Assembly (NCBI RefSeq): GCF_017311165.1 | Contig: NZ_CP062973.1 | Span: 2,108,001 to 2,172,000 of the forward strand | Length of the DNA: 64,000 nt | Origin: Psychroflexus sp. ALD_RP9 | GTDB lineage: Bacteria; Bacteroidota; Bacteroidia; Flavobacteriales; Flavobacteriaceae | Direction: 5' to 3' | Part shown: piece after piece, positions 19,622 to 28,487 of the stretch | Numbering within the stretch: the first letter of the stretch is position 1 | Layout of the letters: each line of letters starts with the position of its first letter | Translations under genes and position numbers: made by a program | The notes under the pieces: model-generated | What the model saw: the letters and a program-made list of their open reading frames with translations, nothing else | Database searches by the model: none | Told to the model about the DNA's origin: nothing

Positions 19622-19629
19622 CAAAAATA
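19622..19629 (-). promoter_or_regulatory. -7 box TATTTTTG of aroQ
   Basis: Minus-strand match to TAnnTTTG, 25 bases before the aroQ ATG, within the 44-base divergent gap. Confidence 0.35.
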
Positions 19630-19640
19630 TATCATGCCTC

Positions 19641-20537
19641 ATGAATTGGTCAGCTGCAATTAAGGACTTTGTTAATTACTTGAAAATTGAACGTGGTTTA
19701 CAACATAACACAGTAGTTAACTATCAATTAGATGTTGAAAAGTTGCAAAATTATCTAGATCATTTCAATGTAGAAGTAAGTCCTGTAAAAATTTCAGTCG
19801 AAGTGATTAGAGACTTCATTTATCATTATTCAAAATCTGCAAATGCCAGAAGTCAAGCACGATTAATTTCTGGCTTAAAGAGCTTTTTTGATTACTTGGT
19901 TTTTGAAGATTTAAGAGAAGATAATCCGATGGCTTTAATTGAAGCGCCTAAAATTGGCCGAAAATTACCAGATACTTTAAGTTTAAATGAGATTGATCAA
20001 CTTTTAGCTGCTATTGATTTATCTTCTGCTCAAGGTCAGCGAAATAAAGCGATTATTGAGTTGTTATATGGTTGTGGTTTACGAGTTACCGAATTGGTAA
20101 ACCTACGTATTTCAGATTTATATTTTGAAGAATCTTTTATAAATATTGTGGGTAAAGGCAATAAGCAGCGTTTTGTTCCGATTAGCGATTACACTATTAA
20201 ATATGTAGAGTTATATCGAAAACATGTTAGAAATCATCAGCAAATTGTGTCTGGTTATGAAGATGTTTTGTTTTTAAATAGGCGTGGTAAACAGTTATCA
20301 AGAGCTATGATTTTTACCATAATAAAATCACTTGCAAAAAAGGCAAATATTCAAAAAAAAATTAGTCCGCATACCTTTAGGCATTCATTTGCGACACATT
20401 TACTAGAAAATGGCGCCGATTTACGTGCTATACAGCAAATGTTAGGTCACGAAAGTATTACCACAACTGAGGTTTACATGCATTTAAACCAATCTCATTT
20501 GCGCGAGACTATAGAGAAATTTCATCCTAGAACATAA
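19641..20537 (+). CDS. xerD: Tyrosine recombinase XerC/XerD
   Basis: A 298-residue site-specific recombinase of the length expected for Xer proteins that resolve chromosome dimers at dif. The N-terminal SAM-like DNA-binding domain (1-95) precedes the catalytic domain. Catalytic residues are visible: Arg in YGCGLRVTELVNLRISDL, Lys in GKGNKQRFVPI, His-x-x-Arg in SPHTFRHSFATHLLENGADL, His in MLGHESITTTEVYMHL and the nucleophile Tyr in the same stretch. No integrase-type extra domains and no mobile element boundaries are nearby, so it is the housekeeping recombinase. I favour XerD over XerC on general resemblance only. Confidence 0.9.
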   Translation: MNWSAAIKDFVNYLKIERGLQHNTVVNYQLDVEKLQNYLDHFNVEVSPVKISVEVIRDFIYHYSKSANARSQARLISGLKSFFDYLVFEDLREDNPMALIEAPKIGRKLPDTLSLNEIDQLLAAIDLSSAQGQRNKAIIELLYGCGLRVTELVNLRISDLYFEESFINIVGKGNKQRFVPISDYTIKYVELYRKHVRNHQQIVSGYEDVLFLNRRGKQLSRAMIFTIIKSLAKKANIQKKISPHTFRHSFATHLLENGADLRAIQQMLGHESITTTEVYMHLNQSHLRETIEKFHPRT

Positions 20538-20584
20538 TTTATAAAAGTTTATAGTAATCATAACTTGTTTGTTTGATTACTGCT

Positions 20585-20592
20585 TATTTTTG
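20585..20592 (+). promoter_or_regulatory. -7 box TATTTTTG exactly 4 nt before the CPA2 start
   Basis: Match to TAnnTTTG ending 4 nt before the ATG at 20597, which predicts a leaderless or nearly leaderless transcript. It argues against use of the upstream in-frame start at 20573. Confidence 0.4.
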
Positions 20593-20596
20593 CATC

Positions 20597-22600
20597 ATGG
20601 AAATACCATTATTAAAAGAGATTGTTGTTGTTTTAGGAATTTCAATAGTTATTATTTTAGCTTTTCAAAAGCTGAAATTGCCCTCTATTCTTGGCTTTTT
20701 GTTAGCAGGTATTATTGTTGGTCCAAATGCTTTTAATCTGTTAAGCTCACAGCATGAAGTTGAATTACTGTCAGAAATTGGTATTATATTTCTATTATTT
20801 GTAATTGGTATTGAGCTTTCGTTCAGCGGACTCATGAAAATTAAAAAAACTGTATTCTTAGGCGGTGGAGCTCAGGTATCACTAACCATTGCAATAGTAG
20901 CTTTATTTGCTACAATTTATGGTTTAAGTATTAATACTTCAATTTTTATTGGGTTTTTAATTGCTTTGAGTAGTACTGCAATAGTTTTAAAACTTTTACA
21001 AGAACGTGGTGAAATACAATCTCCACAAGGGCGCTTGTCTCTTGGAGTTTTGATTTTTCAGGATATCATTGTTGTACCTATGATGTTAGTAACACCAATT
21101 TTAGCAGGTAAAACGCCAGATGTTTGGGAAACAGTTTTAATGTTGGTGCTTAAAATAATTGGTCTTGGAGTTGTTGTTTTTATTTTGCAGAGATATATTG
21201 TACCTAAGGTGTTTAGAGCTGTTGTAAAAACTAAAAGTAAGGAGTTATTTATATTAGCAACTGTGGTATTTTGTTTTGCTATAGCTTGGTTAACAAGCGC
21301 TGTTGGATTATCATTAGCATTAGGTGCTTTTTTTGCAGGTTTAATTATTTCTGAGTCCGAATACAGTCATCAAGCCACCGCAAATGTTCTACCATTTCGT
21401 GAGATATTTATCAGTTTCTTTTTTATATCTGTTGGGTCATTACTTGATATTCAATTTTTTGCGCTTCATTTTCATTATATATTGCTTATTGTTTTAGTTG
21501 TTTTAATTATTAAAATACTCGTTGTTTTACTAACATCTCGATTATTACGATTAACTCCGAAAGTAGCATTTTTAGGTGCTTTTTCATTACTGCAAGTTGG
21601 TGAATTTTCACTTTTACTATCTACAGTTGGTGTTCAAAATGAGTTACTTACACCAGATTTATACCAATATTTTTTAGCAGTTTCTATAGTTACAATGGCA
21701 TTAACCCCATTTTTTATTCATAAGGCTGAAAAAATGAGTCGTTTTTTACTGACAGTTCCTATCCCAAAACAGGTTAGAAAACGTCTAAATGCCCAGAAAA
21801 TCGATATGAGTTCTCATGAAAATGACCATTTTCATGAATGGGAAGATCACGTTATTATTGTTGGATATGGAATTAATGGTAAAAATATTTCACGAGTTAC
21901 ACAGCAAATAGATATTCCCTATGTGATTGTTGAAATGGATTATGAAGAGTTTGAAGCAGCTAAAGCTAATAACCAACCTATTGTTTTTGGTGACGCAGGA
22001 CAAACTGAAATTCTTCAGCACGTCAATATACAAAAAGCTAGAGTTGTTGTTATTGCGATTTCAGATCCAGAAGCTACAAAACACATCATCTCTTCAATCC
22101 GTTTATTTTCACAAACAGTTTACATTATCGTTAGAACACGCTTTGTAAAAGAAATTGAAGAAAACATGAAAATTGGTGCCGATGAAGTTATTCCAGAAGA
22201 ATTTGAAACTTCTATCGAAATATTTACCCGCGTACTGAAACAGTATATGGTTACACAAGATGAAATAGCTAACATTGTAACTGAAATTCGGTCTGCAGAT
22301 TATGAAGTGCTAACCAGTTTAAAACCGGTGTCTAAAAAAGCCGTTTTTAAGCAATTGAACATACCGAATAAAGAAGTGGCTACATTGCATGTACAACATC
22401 GCGATAACCCAATAGTAGGCCGAACAATTGAAGCCTCAGGCATTGGTAAAAACTACAATTTAACTGTTTTAGCAATTAAACGTGGTCGTAAATATATCGA
22501 TGAAATAAAACCTGATACCAAAATTTGCGTCGACGATATTATTTACATTTTTGGCACACCAGCAAAGATTAACGAATTGAATAAAATTGTAAAACTTTAG
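20597..22600 (+). CDS. CPA2 monovalent cation:proton antiporter with RCK domain (KefB/KefC-like)
   Basis: A protein of about 667 residues. The first 390 residues hold 12-13 membrane helices typical of Na+/K+:H+ exchangers of the CPA2 family (LPSILGFLLAGIIVGPNAF near the N terminus; ALGAFFAGLIISESEY in the core). A cytosolic TrkA-N/RCK domain follows, with the Rossmann motif HVIIVGYGINGKNISR and FGDAGQTEILQH, and a TrkA-C domain occupies the last 85 residues. It probably exports K+ or Na+ in exchange for protons and is gated by NAD(H) or a nucleotide through the RCK domain. I chose the ATG at 20597 because the family begins at MEIPLLKEI and the promoter box lies just upstream. Confidence 0.92.
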   Translation: MEIPLLKEIVVVLGISIVIILAFQKLKLPSILGFLLAGIIVGPNAFNLLSSQHEVELLSEIGIIFLLFVIGIELSFSGLMKIKKTVFLGGGAQVSLTIAIVALFATIYGLSINTSIFIGFLIALSSTAIVLKLLQERGEIQSPQGRLSLGVLIFQDIIVVPMMLVTPILAGKTPDVWETVLMLVLKIIGLGVVVFILQRYIVPKVFRAVVKTKSKELFILATVVFCFAIAWLTSAVGLSLALGAFFAGLIISESEYSHQATANVLPFREIFISFFFISVGSLLDIQFFALHFHYILLIVLVVLIIKILVVLLTSRLLRLTPKVAFLGAFSLLQVGEFSLLLSTVGVQNELLTPDLYQYFLAVSIVTMALTPFFIHKAEKMSRFLLTVPIPKQVRKRLNAQKIDMSSHENDHFHEWEDHVIIVGYGINGKNISRVTQQIDIPYVIVEMDYEEFEAAKANNQPIVFGDAGQTEILQHVNIQKARVVVIAISDPEATKHIISSIRLFSQTVYIIVRTRFVKEIEENMKIGADEVIPEEFETSIEIFTRVLKQYMVTQDEIANIVTEIRSADYEVLTSLKPVSKKAVFKQLNIPNKEVATLHVQHRDNPIVGRTIEASGIGKNYNLTVLAIKRGRKYIDEIKPDTKICVDDIIYIFGTPAKINELNKIVKL

Positions 22601-22615
22601 TGTAACAATTATTAA

Positions 22616-22623
22616 TAATTTTG
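22616..22623 (+). promoter_or_regulatory. -7 box TAATTTTG upstream of the M61 peptidase gene
   Basis: Match to TAnnTTTG, giving a leader of about 55 nt to the ATG at 22683. It is embedded in an AT palindrome (22607-22620), which is probably fortuitous. Confidence 0.33.
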
Positions 22624-22682
22624 ACGTATACATTAGTTAATAAAAATAAATAAAATATAAATTCAACTTTTAAATCAACTAC

Positions 22683-24542
22683 ATGAAAAAAATTAGTCTC
22701 TTAGTTTTATCAAGCTTACTTTTCATTGCTTGTAATATTAAACCCGAACAAGAAAAATCTGGTATTAATATTAGCTTAGATTTAGTGAATATAGAAAACG
22801 ATCAAGTTAAAGTAATTCATGATCCAGGTGTTATTTCAACTGAAACGATAACCTTTTTTATTCCAAAAACAATACCTGGAACCTATGCCATTAATAACTA
22901 TGGACAGTTTGTTGAAGGGTTTTCAGCTATTTCATATGATGGAGAAACTTTACCTGTAACACAACTCAACCAAAACTCTTGGAAAATTAATAATGCTAAG
23001 GAATTAGACAAGGTTCAATACTTAGTTAATGACACTTATGATATTGAAGGTGAAGGCGATGTGTTTTCTCCAGCTGGAACAAACATTGTAGCTGATGAAC
23101 ATTTTATGCTTAATTTACATGGTTTTGTAGGTTATTTTGAAGGCATGCAAGAAGAAGTACATCAGCTAGAAATAAAGCGACCTAATAAATTAGTAGCTTC
23201 AACTTCACTTCCTGTAGCTAGCCAAATGAAGGACGTTAATTATACCACTGATGAATTTGTTACAAATCGTTATTTCGGTATTATTGATAACCCAATTATG
23301 TACGCAAAACCAGATACAACAAGTTTTGATATCCAAGGTATGCAAGTTGAATTAAGTATTTATTCGCCTAATAAAACTTATTCTACAAACGACTTAAAAC
23401 CCGCTTTAGAAGAAATGATTCAGGCTCAAAAAGCCTTTTTGGGCGATATTGATAATACGCCAGTATATTCTATTTTACTGTATTTGTCTGATATGGAAGC
23501 CACCGATGCTCGTGGTTTTGGTGCTTTAGAACACCATACGTCGACTACTGTGGTTTTACCTGAAACTATGCCTTTAGAGCAACTCAAGCAAACAATGACT
23601 GACGTTGTTTCTCATGAATTCTTTCATATTATCACTCCTTTAAATATACACTCTAATGAAGTGCACTATTTTGGATACAACGATCCTAAAATGTCTAAGC
23701 ATTTATGGATGTATGAAGGTGTAACTGAGTATTTTGCTAATTTATTTCAAGTTAATCAAGGGCTTATTTCAGAGCAAGAGTTTTATAACCGCATAAATGA
23801 TAAAATTAGTACGGCAGCTTCTTTTGATCGTACAATGCCATTTACAGAAATGAGTGAAAATATACTTGAAGAGGATTATAAAGATAGCTATTACAATGTT
23901 TACCAAAAAGGCGCTTTAATTGGTATGACTTTAGACATAAAGCTACGTGAGTTAAGCAACGGAGAAATGGGTATTTTAGACCTTATGAAAAAACTAATTT
24001 CTAAATATGGTAAAGAGCAACCATTTAATGATGATGAATTATTTAATGATATCGTTACAATGACTTACCCTGAAATTGAAGACTACTTTAGCACTTATAT
24101 CTCAGGAACAACGCCGCTAGATTTTGAATTATTTTTTGAAAAAGTTGGTTTAGAACAAGCCACTGATATGGCTAATACAGGCTACTTTTTAAATGGCCAA
24201 ACACCTTTTATTAATGTTAACCAGAGTACAAAAGAGGTGTTTTTTAGAAAATCTTACCCAATGAATACCTTTTTTGAAAATCTTGGTGTTAAGCCTGGCG
24301 ATATCATAAAAAGCATTAATGGTACAGAATACAATCTAGATAACATTAGAAATTTAATCATGAATTCTATGGGCTGGAAAGTAGGAGAAGACTTTAAAAT
24401 GATAGTTGTTCGAGATGGAGAAGAGCTTAGTTTCGAATCAAAATTAGAGCAACCAAAAATTGAAAAATCAACTTTAAAGGCAAAAGATTTAGAGCCATCA
24501 ACTGAAGCTTATCAGCTAAGACAAGCTTGGTTGAAGTCTTAG
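22683..24542 (+). CDS. M61 family metallopeptidase lipoprotein with PDZ domain
   Basis: A 619-residue protein with lipobox LLFIACN, so probably lipid-anchored. The N-terminal M61 beta domain (about 25-220) is followed by the catalytic domain with zinc ligands HEFFH (in VVSHEFFHIITPLNI) and the third ligand in MYEGVTEYFANL. A PDZ domain lies near the C terminus (about 510-600, with NLGVKPGDIIKSINGTE). Characterised M61 enzymes are glycyl aminopeptidases or broad exported aminopeptidases. It is a monocistronic gene with its own terminator at 24561-24590. Confidence 0.92.
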   Translation: MKKISLLVLSSLLFIACNIKPEQEKSGINISLDLVNIENDQVKVIHDPGVISTETITFFIPKTIPGTYAINNYGQFVEGFSAISYDGETLPVTQLNQNSWKINNAKELDKVQYLVNDTYDIEGEGDVFSPAGTNIVADEHFMLNLHGFVGYFEGMQEEVHQLEIKRPNKLVASTSLPVASQMKDVNYTTDEFVTNRYFGIIDNPIMYAKPDTTSFDIQGMQVELSIYSPNKTYSTNDLKPALEEMIQAQKAFLGDIDNTPVYSILLYLSDMEATDARGFGALEHHTSTTVVLPETMPLEQLKQTMTDVVSHEFFHIITPLNIHSNEVHYFGYNDPKMSKHLWMYEGVTEYFANLFQVNQGLISEQEFYNRINDKISTAASFDRTMPFTEMSENILEEDYKDSYYNVYQKGALIGMTLDIKLRELSNGEMGILDLMKKLISKYGKEQPFNDDELFNDIVTMTYPEIEDYFSTYISGTTPLDFELFFEKVGLEQATDMANTGYFLNGQTPFINVNQSTKEVFFRKSYPMNTFFENLGVKPGDIIKSINGTEYNLDNIRNLIMNSMGWKVGEDFKMIVVRDGEELSFESKLEQPKIEKSTLKAKDLEPSTEAYQLRQAWLKS

Positions 24543-24560
24543 GTTGTTTTTACAATAATT

Positions 24561-24590
24561 AAAAAGTCCAAATTTATTTTTGGACTTTTT
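24561..24590 (+). terminator. Intrinsic terminator after the M61 gene
   Basis: A perfect 12-bp stem (24561-24572 with 24579-24590; core AGTCCAAA/TTTGGACT) and a T-run that continues to 24592. Confidence 0.85.
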
Positions 24591-24633
24591 TTGATATATA
24601 AATTATGCTTAGCTTTGTTTTAGCACGAATATT

Positions 24634-25155
24634 ATGAGAAAAACTATCAGGCAGTTCTTCATTTCAAGGAAAATTAAATCTAATTCTTCGCTAAATAGAA
24701 TACAGAAGCTAAATCATAACCGAGCTATAATTTTGTTTCATGTAGAGCATACAAACTTTAAGCAACTTAAGCAATCTTTTAAAAAATATTTTGTTGACTC
24801 TAAAAACTTTAAGTTACATTTAATAGGCTTTGGAAGCGAAAAAAGTATAGCTGTTTTGAGAGAGAAATCAACTGAAAACTTACAATTTATTTCGCCTAAA
24901 GACTTCAACCTGTTGGCAAACTTAAAAACCGAATCACTTCAAAAATGTTTAAATCAACCTTATCATTTTTGTTTCAACTTTTATCCTTCAAATGTGTCTT
25001 ATCTTCAATTAATCAACTCAATGATTTCAGCTCATTTTAATATAGGAGTTACGGAAGGATATCCAAATAAATTTTCAGTTTCAGTACCAGAATCAGAGCC
25101 AGACCAGTTTTTTAAAGAAGTTTCAAACTATATAAGTAAAATTACATATGTATAA
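24634..25155 (+). CDS. DUF6913-like protein of unknown function, upstream of dapA
   Basis: A 173-residue basic, soluble protein without signal peptide or membrane helix. It has alternating alpha/beta predicted segments, including a Rossmann-like strand-loop RAIILFHVE and a glycine turn IGFGSEKS. In my recollection, a gene of this size annotated as DUF6913 sits directly before dapA in many flavobacteria; this is the basis for the name and cannot be checked here. The 3' end overlaps the dapA start by 8 bases, which indicates translational coupling. The biochemical function is unknown. Confidence 0.55.
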   Translation: MRKTIRQFFISRKIKSNSSLNRIQKLNHNRAIILFHVEHTNFKQLKQSFKKYFVDSKNFKLHLIGFGSEKSIAVLREKSTENLQFISPKDFNLLANLKTESLQKCLNQPYHFCFNFYPSNVSYLQLINSMISAHFNIGVTEGYPNKFSVSVPESEPDQFFKEVSNYISKITYV

Positions 25156-26029
25156 TTCAAAGTTTACAGGTACAGGTGTTGCATTAGTTACGCCGTTTAA
25201 ATCAGATTTATCAGTCGATTATAGAGCTTTAGAGCGGTTGGTAAACTACCAAATAGATAATGGTATCGACTATATTGTTGTTCTTGGCACAACAGCTGAA
25301 AGTGCCACCTTGACCAATGAAGAAAAAGAGCGTGTTAAACAAACAATTATTGAGGTTAACCAAAATCGGGTGCCTTTGGTTTTAGGTGTTGGCTCAAATA
25401 ATACTCAACAATTATTAACCGATATAAAATCGACAAAGTTGGATGGCTTTGATGCTATATTGTCTGTGTCTCCTTTTTACAATAAACCGACACAAGAAGG
25501 CATTTATCAGCACTTTGCAAGTTTGGCAAAAGTTTGTGATTTACCAATTATTCTTTATAATGTTCCAGGTCGTACAGGCTCTAACATGCAGCCCTCGACA
25601 GTCGTGCGCTTAGCAAAAGAATTTAACCAAATTATAGGAATTAAAGAAGCTGCTGGCGATTTAGAGCAAGCAATGACTTTAATTCGAGATACACCTGAAG
25701 ATTTTCTAGTGATTTCTGGTGACGACATGATCACCTTGCCAATGGTTTTAGCTGGTGGTGCTGGAGTTATATCAGTCATGGCTGAAGCTTTTCCAAAAGA
25801 ATTTTCAGCAATGGTTAATTACGGATTAAAACGAGATGTTAATAAAGCATTCGAATTGCATTATCAACTTATGCATGGCATTCAATTAATATTTAAAGAA
25901 GGAAATCCCGCTGGTATTAAGGCAGCTTTCAAGCATTTAGATCTTGCTGAAGCTAACGTGAGGTTACCATTAGTTGAAGCTTCGAAGCAGTTAAAAACAG
26001 AATTAAAAACCTTTATCGATGGTTTGTAA
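25148..26029 (+). CDS. dapA: 4-hydroxy-tetrahydrodipicolinate synthase
   Basis: A 293-residue TIM-barrel aldolase that condenses pyruvate with aspartate semialdehyde in lysine and diaminopimelate synthesis. The pyruvate-binding GTTAESATL, the catalytic Tyr in YNVPGRTGSN, and the Schiff-base Lys in IGIKEAAGDLEQA are present, as is SGDDMITLPMVLAGGAGVIS. The length is as in E. coli (292). It overlaps the upstream small gene by 8 bases and is followed after 70 bases by bamD with its own -7 box. Confidence 0.97.
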   Translation: MYNSKFTGTGVALVTPFKSDLSVDYRALERLVNYQIDNGIDYIVVLGTTAESATLTNEEKERVKQTIIEVNQNRVPLVLGVGSNNTQQLLTDIKSTKLDGFDAILSVSPFYNKPTQEGIYQHFASLAKVCDLPIILYNVPGRTGSNMQPSTVVRLAKEFNQIIGIKEAAGDLEQAMTLIRDTPEDFLVISGDDMITLPMVLAGGAGVISVMAEAFPKEFSAMVNYGLKRDVNKAFELHYQLMHGIQLIFKEGNPAGIKAAFKHLDLAEANVRLPLVEASKQLKTELKTFIDGL

Positions 26030-26074
26030 AATAAGCTTTGAAATATTGCGTTTTTATAATTAGATAATAATCAG

Positions 26075-26082
26075 TAATTTTG
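26075..26082 (+). promoter_or_regulatory. -7 box TAATTTTG of the bamD-recN block
   Basis: Match to TAnnTTTG ending 17 nt before the bamD ATG, with predicted transcription start near 26088. No good -33 box is visible. Confidence 0.38.
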
Positions 26083-26099
26083 CAAAATATTTAATTTAG

Positions 26100-26921
26100 A
26101 TGAAGTATATAGTTAGTTTACTTATTGCAACCCTATTTTTATCAAGTTGTAGCGAGTATCAAAAGGTTTTAAAAAATGAAGAACCTGCACCAAAATACGA
26201 TTTAGCAAAAACGCTTTACGAAAAAGGCGTTGAAACAGGTCGATCAAAATACTTCACTAAATCGATACGTTTATTTGAACAAATATTACCACAGTATAGA
26301 GGTAAACCTCAAGGCCAGATTTTAGCTTACATGAATGCAAATGCTTATTATTTGAATGGCGATTATTACACATCTGCTTATTTGTTTGAGCGTTTTGCAC
26401 AATCTTATCCTACAAGCGAAAAGGCTGAAGAAGCCATCTTTAAATCAGCTAAAAGCTACTACAAAGTTTCGCCAGTTTATAGCAAAGACCAGTCGCAAAC
26501 TCAAAAAGCACTCGATAAACTACAAACTTATATAGATGTTTATCCAGAAGGTTCTTATTTCGTTGAAGCTAATGATATTGTTTTAGAGCTAAGAACTAAA
26601 CTCGATAAAAAATACTACGAAATTGCTAAGCAATATCATCATACTGAACGCTATAAAGCTGCAATTGAAGCTTTAGATAATTATATCTTAGATTATCCAG
26701 GCACACCTTTTAAAGAAAAGGCCTACTTTTATAAATTTGAGTCAGCCTACATTTTGGCGATTAACAGTTTACGTTCTTTAACAGAAGAACGTTTAGAGGC
26801 CGCAAAGATTTATGCTGAAGATTATTTACGCTATTACCCTAAAGGTGAATTTTCTGAACTGGCAACAAACTATTTAAACGATATTAACGAGAGACTAAAC
26901 AAAAAAGCTTATGAAAACTAA
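26100..26921 (+). CDS. bamD: Outer membrane assembly lipoprotein BamD
   Basis: A 273-residue lipoprotein with signal and lipobox LFLSSCSEYQKVLKN. It contains about five tetratricopeptide-type helix pairs, including YFTKSIRLFEQILPQY and GDYYTSAYLFERFAQSYPTS. BamD is the essential lipoprotein partner of BamA in outer-membrane protein insertion. The length and the motif FAQSYPTSEKAEEA are usual for the Bacteroidota form. The gene overlaps rpoZ by 11 bases. Confidence 0.93.
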   Translation: MKYIVSLLIATLFLSSCSEYQKVLKNEEPAPKYDLAKTLYEKGVETGRSKYFTKSIRLFEQILPQYRGKPQGQILAYMNANAYYLNGDYYTSAYLFERFAQSYPTSEKAEEAIFKSAKSYYKVSPVYSKDQSQTQKALDKLQTYIDVYPEGSYFVEANDIVLELRTKLDKKYYEIAKQYHHTERYKAAIEALDNYILDYPGTPFKEKAYFYKFESAYILAINSLRSLTEERLEAAKIYAEDYLRYYPKGEFSELATNYLNDINERLNKKAYEN

Positions 26922-27246
26922 TATTAAAGATTCTAACGCTCCCGTATCAACGACAACAATTAATAAAAATGCTGTTGATGCTCCTACCAACAACATATAT
27001 GAAGCAATTTCAATTGTATCTAAGCGTTCAACCCAAATTAATACGGAGATGAAGCGTGAATTATTGGAAAAATTAGACGAATTTGCAACTTATAACGATA
27101 GCTTAGAAGAGATTTTTGAAAATAAAGAGCAAATTGAAGTTTCTAAGTTTTACGAGCGTTTACCTAAGCCACATGCTTTAGCTTTAGAAGAGTGGTTAGA
27201 AGATAAAATATACTACCGTCATACTAAAGAAAGCGAAGAGATTTAA
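26911..27246 (+). CDS. rpoZ: RNA polymerase subunit omega, Bacteroidota type
   Basis: A 111-residue protein. A low-complexity N-terminal tail (about 1-30, Asn/Thr-rich) precedes the omega core with NIYEAISIVSKRSTQIN, the conserved helix that wraps the beta' C-terminal tail. The C-terminal acidic part (EEWLEDKIYYRH) is typical for Bacteroidota. The gene is tightly packed: it overlaps bamD by 11 bases, and its stop shares one base with the coaBC ATG (TAATG). Confidence 0.88.
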   Translation: MKTNIKDSNAPVSTTTINKNAVDAPTNNIYEAISIVSKRSTQINTEMKRELLEKLDEFATYNDSLEEIFENKEQIEVSKFYERLPKPHALALEEWLEDKIYYRHTKESEEI

Positions 27247-28442
27247 TGCATTTGTTAAGCGGCAAGAAAATATTACTTGGTATTACAGGTGGAATTGCCG
27301 CTTATAAATCTATATTCTTACTTCGACTACTTAAAAAATCAGGTGCTCATGTCAAGGTGGTTACAACTCCAAAAGCACTTGATTTTGTTACGCCTTTAAC
27401 CTTAGCCACACTTTCTGAATTTCCAGTCTACCATCAATTACAAGATGAAGATGGTAATTGGACTAATCATGTAGAACTTGGGCTTTGGGCAGACTTGATG
27501 GTAATTGCACCGGTAACAGCTAATACCTTAGCTAAAATGGCCCATGGCAATGCAGACAACTTATTGCTTACAACTTATCTTTCAGCTAAATGTCCAGTGT
27601 ATTTTGCACCAGCAATGGATTTAGATATGTATAAACATCCAAGTACCAAAGCAAGCTTGGAGAAACTATCTGGTTTTGGCAATATTTTTATAAAGCCTGG
27701 CGTGGGTGAATTGGCTAGTGGCTTATCTGGTGAAGGGCGAATGGCTGAACCTGAAGAAATCCTGAATTTTATTTCAAGTCACCTTCAAAGTCAGCTAAGT
27801 TTATACAATAAAAAAATCTTGATCACAGCTGGGCCAACCTATGAGTCAATTGACCCTGTTAGGTTTATTGGTAATAGGTCTAGTGGTAAAATGGGTTATG
27901 CACTTGCTGAGGCTGCTTTAAATCTAGGAGCTGAAGTCTGTTTAATTTCAGGACCAACTGCTTTACAATTGTCACATCCTAACTTACAAATTATTCAAGT
28001 TGAATCAACTCAAGAAATGTTAGATGCAGTTAAAAGCAATTTTAAAAACCAAGATTTGGCTATTGCAGCGGCAGCTGTTTCAGATTTTACACCTGTAGAA
28101 GTTAATGCTCATAAAATTAAAAAGTCAGACCAATTATTAAATATTAATTTTAAAAAGACACCTGACATTTTAAGTTATATGGGTAAAACTAAAAATCAGC
28201 AAGTTTTAATAGGTTTTGCACTCGAAACACAAGACGCTTTAAAATACGCACGCGATAAAATGAAGCGTAAAAATACTGACGCCATATTAGTGAATACTTT
28301 TAGCGAAACCAATCCTGTTTTTGGTTCAGATCAAAATAATTTATACTTCTTGTCTAATAAAGAACAAATAAATTTAGGTCAGCATTCTAAACAAGTGCTT
28401 GCACAAAAAATTTTTCAGTTGATTACCGAAAAGTTTTTGTAA
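27246..28442 (+). CDS. coaBC: Bifunctional phosphopantothenoylcysteine decarboxylase/synthetase
   Basis: A 398-residue enzyme for two steps of coenzyme A synthesis. The N-terminal CoaC flavodoxin-like domain (1-180) has GITGGIAAYKS, the catalytic His in NHVELG, and NADNLLLTTYL. The motif normally written PxMNxxM[WY] reads PAMDLDMY here, with Asp at the Asn position. The C-terminal CoaB domain (from about 185) has ITAGPTYESIDPVRFI and NRSSGKMGYALA. It is part of the conserved bamD-rpoZ-coaBC-DUF4835-recN order; coaE lies 10 kb downstream in a different operon. Confidence 0.95.
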   Translation: MHLLSGKKILLGITGGIAAYKSIFLLRLLKKSGAHVKVVTTPKALDFVTPLTLATLSEFPVYHQLQDEDGNWTNHVELGLWADLMVIAPVTANTLAKMAHGNADNLLLTTYLSAKCPVYFAPAMDLDMYKHPSTKASLEKLSGFGNIFIKPGVGELASGLSGEGRMAEPEEILNFISSHLQSQLSLYNKKILITAGPTYESIDPVRFIGNRSSGKMGYALAEAALNLGAEVCLISGPTALQLSHPNLQIIQVESTQEMLDAVKSNFKNQDLAIAAAAVSDFTPVEVNAHKIKKSDQLLNINFKKTPDILSYMGKTKNQQVLIGFALETQDALKYARDKMKRKNTDAILVNTFSETNPVFGSDQNNLYFLSNKEQINLGQHSKQVLAQKIFQLITEKFL

Positions 28443-28487
28443 ACTAGAAAAATATTAAATCATAGATAATCGACTTAAAAAAAACTC

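Noticed and set aside
19597..19640. Possible dif site beside the Xer recombinase gene.
   Set aside because: The 44-base gap shows no 11-bp inverted arms with a central spacer as expected for dif; Xer genes are usually distant from dif.
22607..22620. Perfect 14-bp palindrome AATTATTAATAATT upstream of the M61 gene.
   Set aside because: Pure A/T sequence in an AT-rich intergenic region; it overlaps the -7 box and is easily explained by chance.
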